From assembly GCA_937880335.1 (NCBI GenBank), contig CALFLJ010000007.1:1-8693 (forward strand): a DNA stretch of 8,693 bases. Direction: 5' to 3'. The notes beneath the pieces were generated by a model. It had not been told where the DNA came from. It did not search any database and saw only the letters and a list, made by a program, of their open reading frames with translations. How positions within the stretch are numbered: the stretch's first letter is position 1; each line of letters starts with the position of its first letter. The stretch is from an uncultured Succinatimonas sp. (GTDB lineage: Bacteria > Pseudomonadota > Gammaproteobacteria > Enterobacterales > Succinivibrionaceae). Below are positions 6,757 to 8,693 of this stretch, piece after piece. Position numbers and translations under genes: made by a program.

Positions 6757-7203
6757 TTAATTATGCTTTAGAGCTTCAATATAACTTTGTTCAGCAGCAT
6801 TCATTAGAACAGATTCTGTGCCATAAGATAAAATAGTCAATTGCATACCACTTTGGTCGGTAAGATCACTTCCTAATAAAGACAACTCTAAAGTTATATC
6901 TCCTGCAACAATTACACCATTGCGTTTATCATAATAGGCAGCCTTATAACGCGGATTTGAAATGCGCCACTGTAACTTGCCTATTCTATCGTCAAACTCT
7001 AAATAGCGAAACTCTCTTTTAACTGAATAAGACTCATTTCCTAAAGATGTAACAATGTAATAAACAAGCTTTGCATCACTACCTTTACCACTTAAGCCAA
7101 CCCATGACCCCACAAAATTAACAGGGTTTGGCTTACATGAACTCAAAAAGATAGATGCCACCAATAAAAATAAAGTTTTTTTCAATAATTTTGTATTACC
7201 CAT
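6757..7203 (-). CDS. Small predicted lipoprotein of unknown function
   Basis: I do not recognise the family. The 148-residue product begins with a typical lipoprotein signal peptide: basic n-region (K5, K8, K9), hydrophobic stretch about 10-20, and lipobox LSSC at 20-23 with C23 as the lipidated residue. The +2 residue is lysine, not aspartate, so in a classical Lol system outer-membrane sorting would be expected. The mature part starts KPNPVNFVGSW and has alternating polar and hydrophobic stretches with aromatic residues. FVGSWVG is reminiscent of small beta-barrel, lipocalin-like lipoproteins, but that is only a resemblance. The ATG at 7203 is the only in-frame start that retains the signal peptide. 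No Shine-Dalgarno is visible before it, only A/T sequence. The gene stands alone, and its neighbours give no hint of function. Confidence 0.8.
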   Translation of the reverse strand: MGNTKLLKKTLFLLVASIFLSSCKPNPVNFVGSWVGLSGKGSDAKLVYYIVTSLGNESYSVKREFRYLEFDDRIGKLQWRISNPRYKAAYYDKRNGVIVAGDITLELSLLGSDLTDQSGMQLTILSYGTESVLMNAAEQSYIEALKHN

Positions 7204-7225
7204 ATTTTTTTATAAAAAGAAAAAA

Positions 7226-7272
7226 ATTATAAACGCTTAAAAACAACTATTAAATCTATAATTTTAGATTTA
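7226..7272 (-). promoter_or_regulatory. Candidate lipoprotein promoter with overlapping palindrome
   Basis: On the minus strand a consensus TATAAT lies at 7231-7226, about 23 bases before the ATG. The -35 position, 16-17 bases upstream, has only a weak match (TTAATA or TTTAAT). A perfect inverted repeat, TAAATCTA and TAGATTTA (7251-7258 and 7265-7272) with a six-base spacer, begins at that -35 position. This is the arrangement expected for an operator. The regulator is unknown. If this promoter is used, the leader is very short and lacks a Shine-Dalgarno. Confidence 0.4.
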
Positions 7273-7532
7273 TATACCACCTATCTAATATTTTTAATAT
7301 ATCGACTTTAGCAATATATAACTAAAATAAAGATCATATTTTTAAATTAAATTTACCTTTTTGCAAAAATATCTAGATAGATCTGTGCATAAAAAGATTT
7401 GTTATAAAAAATTAAGAGTAGGTAAAATAAATAAAACTAAAAAAGTAAAACTTTTTGTAAATAAGTTTTTTTAAACTAAAATTTAAAGCTTAATTTGGCA
7501 TAATAAAATAACTTAGATGTGTGTTTGCAAGG

Positions 7533-7538
7533 TATAAT
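7533..7538 (+). promoter_or_regulatory. Candidate -10 element for the small ORF and pepD
   Basis: TATAAT matches the -10 consensus exactly, about 75 bases before the small ORF. No good -35 is found 16-18 bases upstream. It is the best + strand promoter candidate in the spacer, but AT-rich DNA produces such hexamers often. Confidence 0.3.
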
Positions 7539-7612
7539 TAGAACAAGTAATAATTTAACAAAATCTAATAATCTTGCCTCTTATAAAGAGAGAGACTTAA
7601 CACCAAAATTTT

Positions 7613-7846
7613 ATGAAAAAAAATAAAAGTAATTTAGATATGAAATCAAACTTAAAGTCCAAAGAAATTTTCTGTTACGAAACCGGCTATTCATTCAATC
7701 ATATTAAGCCTTTTTATGCTTGCGATAAGCAGACTTTACAAACTTTAAAAATTATTTACTTAACACAGGCTCAGCTTAAAAGTATTGAAAATAACGCTTC
7801 ATCTAGAAACAAAGATGAACAGCAATCCTCTTCTTTATGTGTTTAA
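7613..7846 (+). CDS. Hypothetical 77-residue protein upstream of pepD
   Basis: I do not recognise this protein. It has a lysine-rich N-terminus, a central stretch containing FCYETGYSFNHIKPFYACD (residues 20-38), and a polar, Ser/Asn/Gln-rich C-terminal tail ending LCV. It has three cysteines (21, 37, 76) and no signal peptide or membrane segment. It lies on the same strand as pepD and ends 13 bases before the pepD ATG, so the two could be cotranscribed and translationally coupled. Against it: no Shine-Dalgarno at the right distance (AGAGAGAG ends 18 bases before the ATG), a second possible ATG at codon 10, and short length in AT-rich DNA. It could instead be part of a long pepD leader. Confidence 0.45.
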   Translation: MKKNKSNLDMKSNLKSKEIFCYETGYSFNHIKPFYACDKQTLQTLKIIYLTQAQLKSIENNASSRNKDEQQSSSLCV

Positions 7847-7859
7847 GTGATAAAAATAA

Positions 7860-8693
7860 ATGACTGATACTTATGCAAGCTTAAAGCCCCAAAAAGTATG
7901 GGCTTATTTTAGAGATTTAAATAATATTCCTCGTCCATCAGGCCATGAGCAAAAGGTGGCTTTATATCTTAAAGATTTTGCTAGATCACATAATTATGAT
8001 TGCTCAATCGATAAGTTTGGAAATGTAATTATTAATGTCAAAGCCTCAGAGGGTAAGGAAAAAACTCCTAAAGTAATTCTTCAAGCCCATATGGATATGG
8101 TGCCTGTAGCAAAAGATGGTATAACCTTTGATTTTTTAAATGAGCCTATTAAGACATATATCGACGGCACATGGGTCAAAGCATACGGTACAACTTTAGG
8201 AGCTGATGATGGTATTGGTATTGCCACTATTTTAGCTCTCTTAGATAATAAAGAATTAAAACATGGTCCTCTAACAGCAATATTTACTGTGGAAGAGGAA
8301 ACCACCATGAAAGGAGCTCTAGGCTTAGATGCAAAAGATCTAGATGGAGATTATCTTATAAATCTTGATTCTGAGGAAAATGATCAACTCTATATAGGGT
8401 GTGCAGGATCTTGCGACATCAAACTAAATCAAAAAATAAATTTTAATAAAACAGATAAAAAAGGCTTAGAAATAAGCTTGACAAAGCTATTAGGTGGGCA
8501 TAGTGGAGCTGATATTAACTTAGGCCATGCTAATGCCATTTGTGTTATGGCAAGGATTTTATCTCGCGTCGCACAAAACACTGACTTTGAAATTTGCTCA
8601 TTTGATGGCGGAACCGTACGCAACTCTATTCCATCTTTCTGTAAAGTAAAGATTACTGCCAAAGACGAGTTGGTTTTCAAAGAGCTCTTAAAA
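7860..8693 (+). CDS. pepD: Cytosolic dipeptidase PepD (aminoacyl-histidine dipeptidase), 3' end outside window
   Basis: PepD is a zinc metallopeptidase of family M20 that hydrolyses dipeptides, including Xaa-His, in the cytoplasm. The 278 codons present are about 57 percent of the usual 485 residues; the frame is open to the right edge. The metal and catalytic residues match E. coli PepD with a constant offset of three: H77 and D79 in QAHMDMV, bridging D116 in TTLGADDGIG, E146 (general base) and E147 (metal) in TVEEE, and D170 in NLDSEE. YIGCAGS (178-184), GGHSG (212-216, H214) and FDGGTVRNSIP (248-258) are further family signatures. The final metal histidine lies beyond the window. The ATG at 7860 gives an N-terminus matching E. 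coli. No clear Shine-Dalgarno precedes it, which fits coupling to the small ORF ending at 7846. Confidence 0.94.
   Translation, partial: MTDTYASLKPQKVWAYFRDLNNIPRPSGHEQKVALYLKDFARSHNYDCSIDKFGNVIINVKASEGKEKTPKVILQAHMDMVPVAKDGITFDFLNEPIKTYIDGTWVKAYGTTLGADDGIGIATILALLDNKELKHGPLTAIFTVEEETTMKGALGLDAKDLDGDYLINLDSEENDQLYIGCAGSCDIKLNQKINFNKTDKKGLEISLTKLLGGHSGADINLGHANAICVMARILSRVAQNTDFEICSFDGGTVRNSIPSFCKVKITAKDELVFKELLK

Larger units (their letters stand above)
7204..7612. other. AT-rich divergent intergenic region
   Basis: It separates the minus-strand lipoprotein gene from the + strand ORF/pepD pair and should hold divergent promoters; candidates are given separately. No gene, RNA gene or repeat family is recognisable. 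A small hairpin, CTCTT-ATA-AAGAG, lies at 7578-7590. One exact match to the DnaA 9-mer (TGTGCATAA, 7384-7392) is probably chance. Confidence 0.5.

Noticed and set aside
7384..7392. Exact DnaA-box match TGTGCATAA
   Set aside because: A single match to a degenerate 9-mer is not surprising in 8.7 kb of AT-rich DNA, and no second box is near.
8081..8308. Minus-strand open frame of 75 codons
   Set aside because: It lies wholly inside pepD on the opposite strand, where the catalytic motifs of PepD are clear; it is a shadow.
8429..8680. Minus-strand open frame of 83 codons
   Set aside because: It also lies antisense within pepD and has no start signals or recognisable features.

Overview
The window looks like chromosomal DNA from an AT-rich gammaproteobacterium. 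MurJ, a two-domain UspE and PepD all have close gammaproteobacterial counterparts. The bioF-bioG-bioC gene order and the use of BioG rather than BioH resemble the Haemophilus/Pasteurellaceae type of biotin cluster. However, I saw no Haemophilus-type DNA uptake signal on either strand, so another AT-rich family such as Succinivibrionaceae is at least as likely. This placement comes from recognising protein families by eye, not from a search.

Layout. Positions 1-884 hold no convincing gene. They contain a possible terminator (213-236) and six exact, same-orientation copies of TTTCCCACA plus degenerate copies, ending about 100 bases before murJ. The lipid II flippase gene murJ (885-2456, +) and the stress gene uspE (2579-3517, +) follow. 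A strong, probably bidirectional hairpin (3549-3585) separates uspE from the convergent minus-strand operon bioF (6204-5017), bioG (5047-4367), bioC (4346-3585). A 552-base gene-free spacer follows (6205-6756), then a small predicted lipoprotein gene on the minus strand (7203-6757) and another gene-free AT-rich spacer (7204-7612). At the right is a short + strand ORF (7613-7846), followed after 13 bases by pepD (7860 onward), which runs off the right edge.

How the genes work together. BioC methylates malonyl-ACP so that it can enter fatty-acid elongation, BioG removes the methyl ester from pimeloyl-ACP, and BioF condenses pimeloyl-ACP with alanine to start the biotin rings. The operon therefore makes the pimelate arm and the first ring-forming step. 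bioA, bioD and bioB are not in the window. The other genes are housekeeping (murJ, pepD), stress response (uspE) or unknown (the lipoprotein and the 77-residue ORF).

The most unusual signal is the directional TTTCCCACA array upstream of murJ. I see no CRISPR array, rRNA, tRNA, intact insertion sequence or phage gene.
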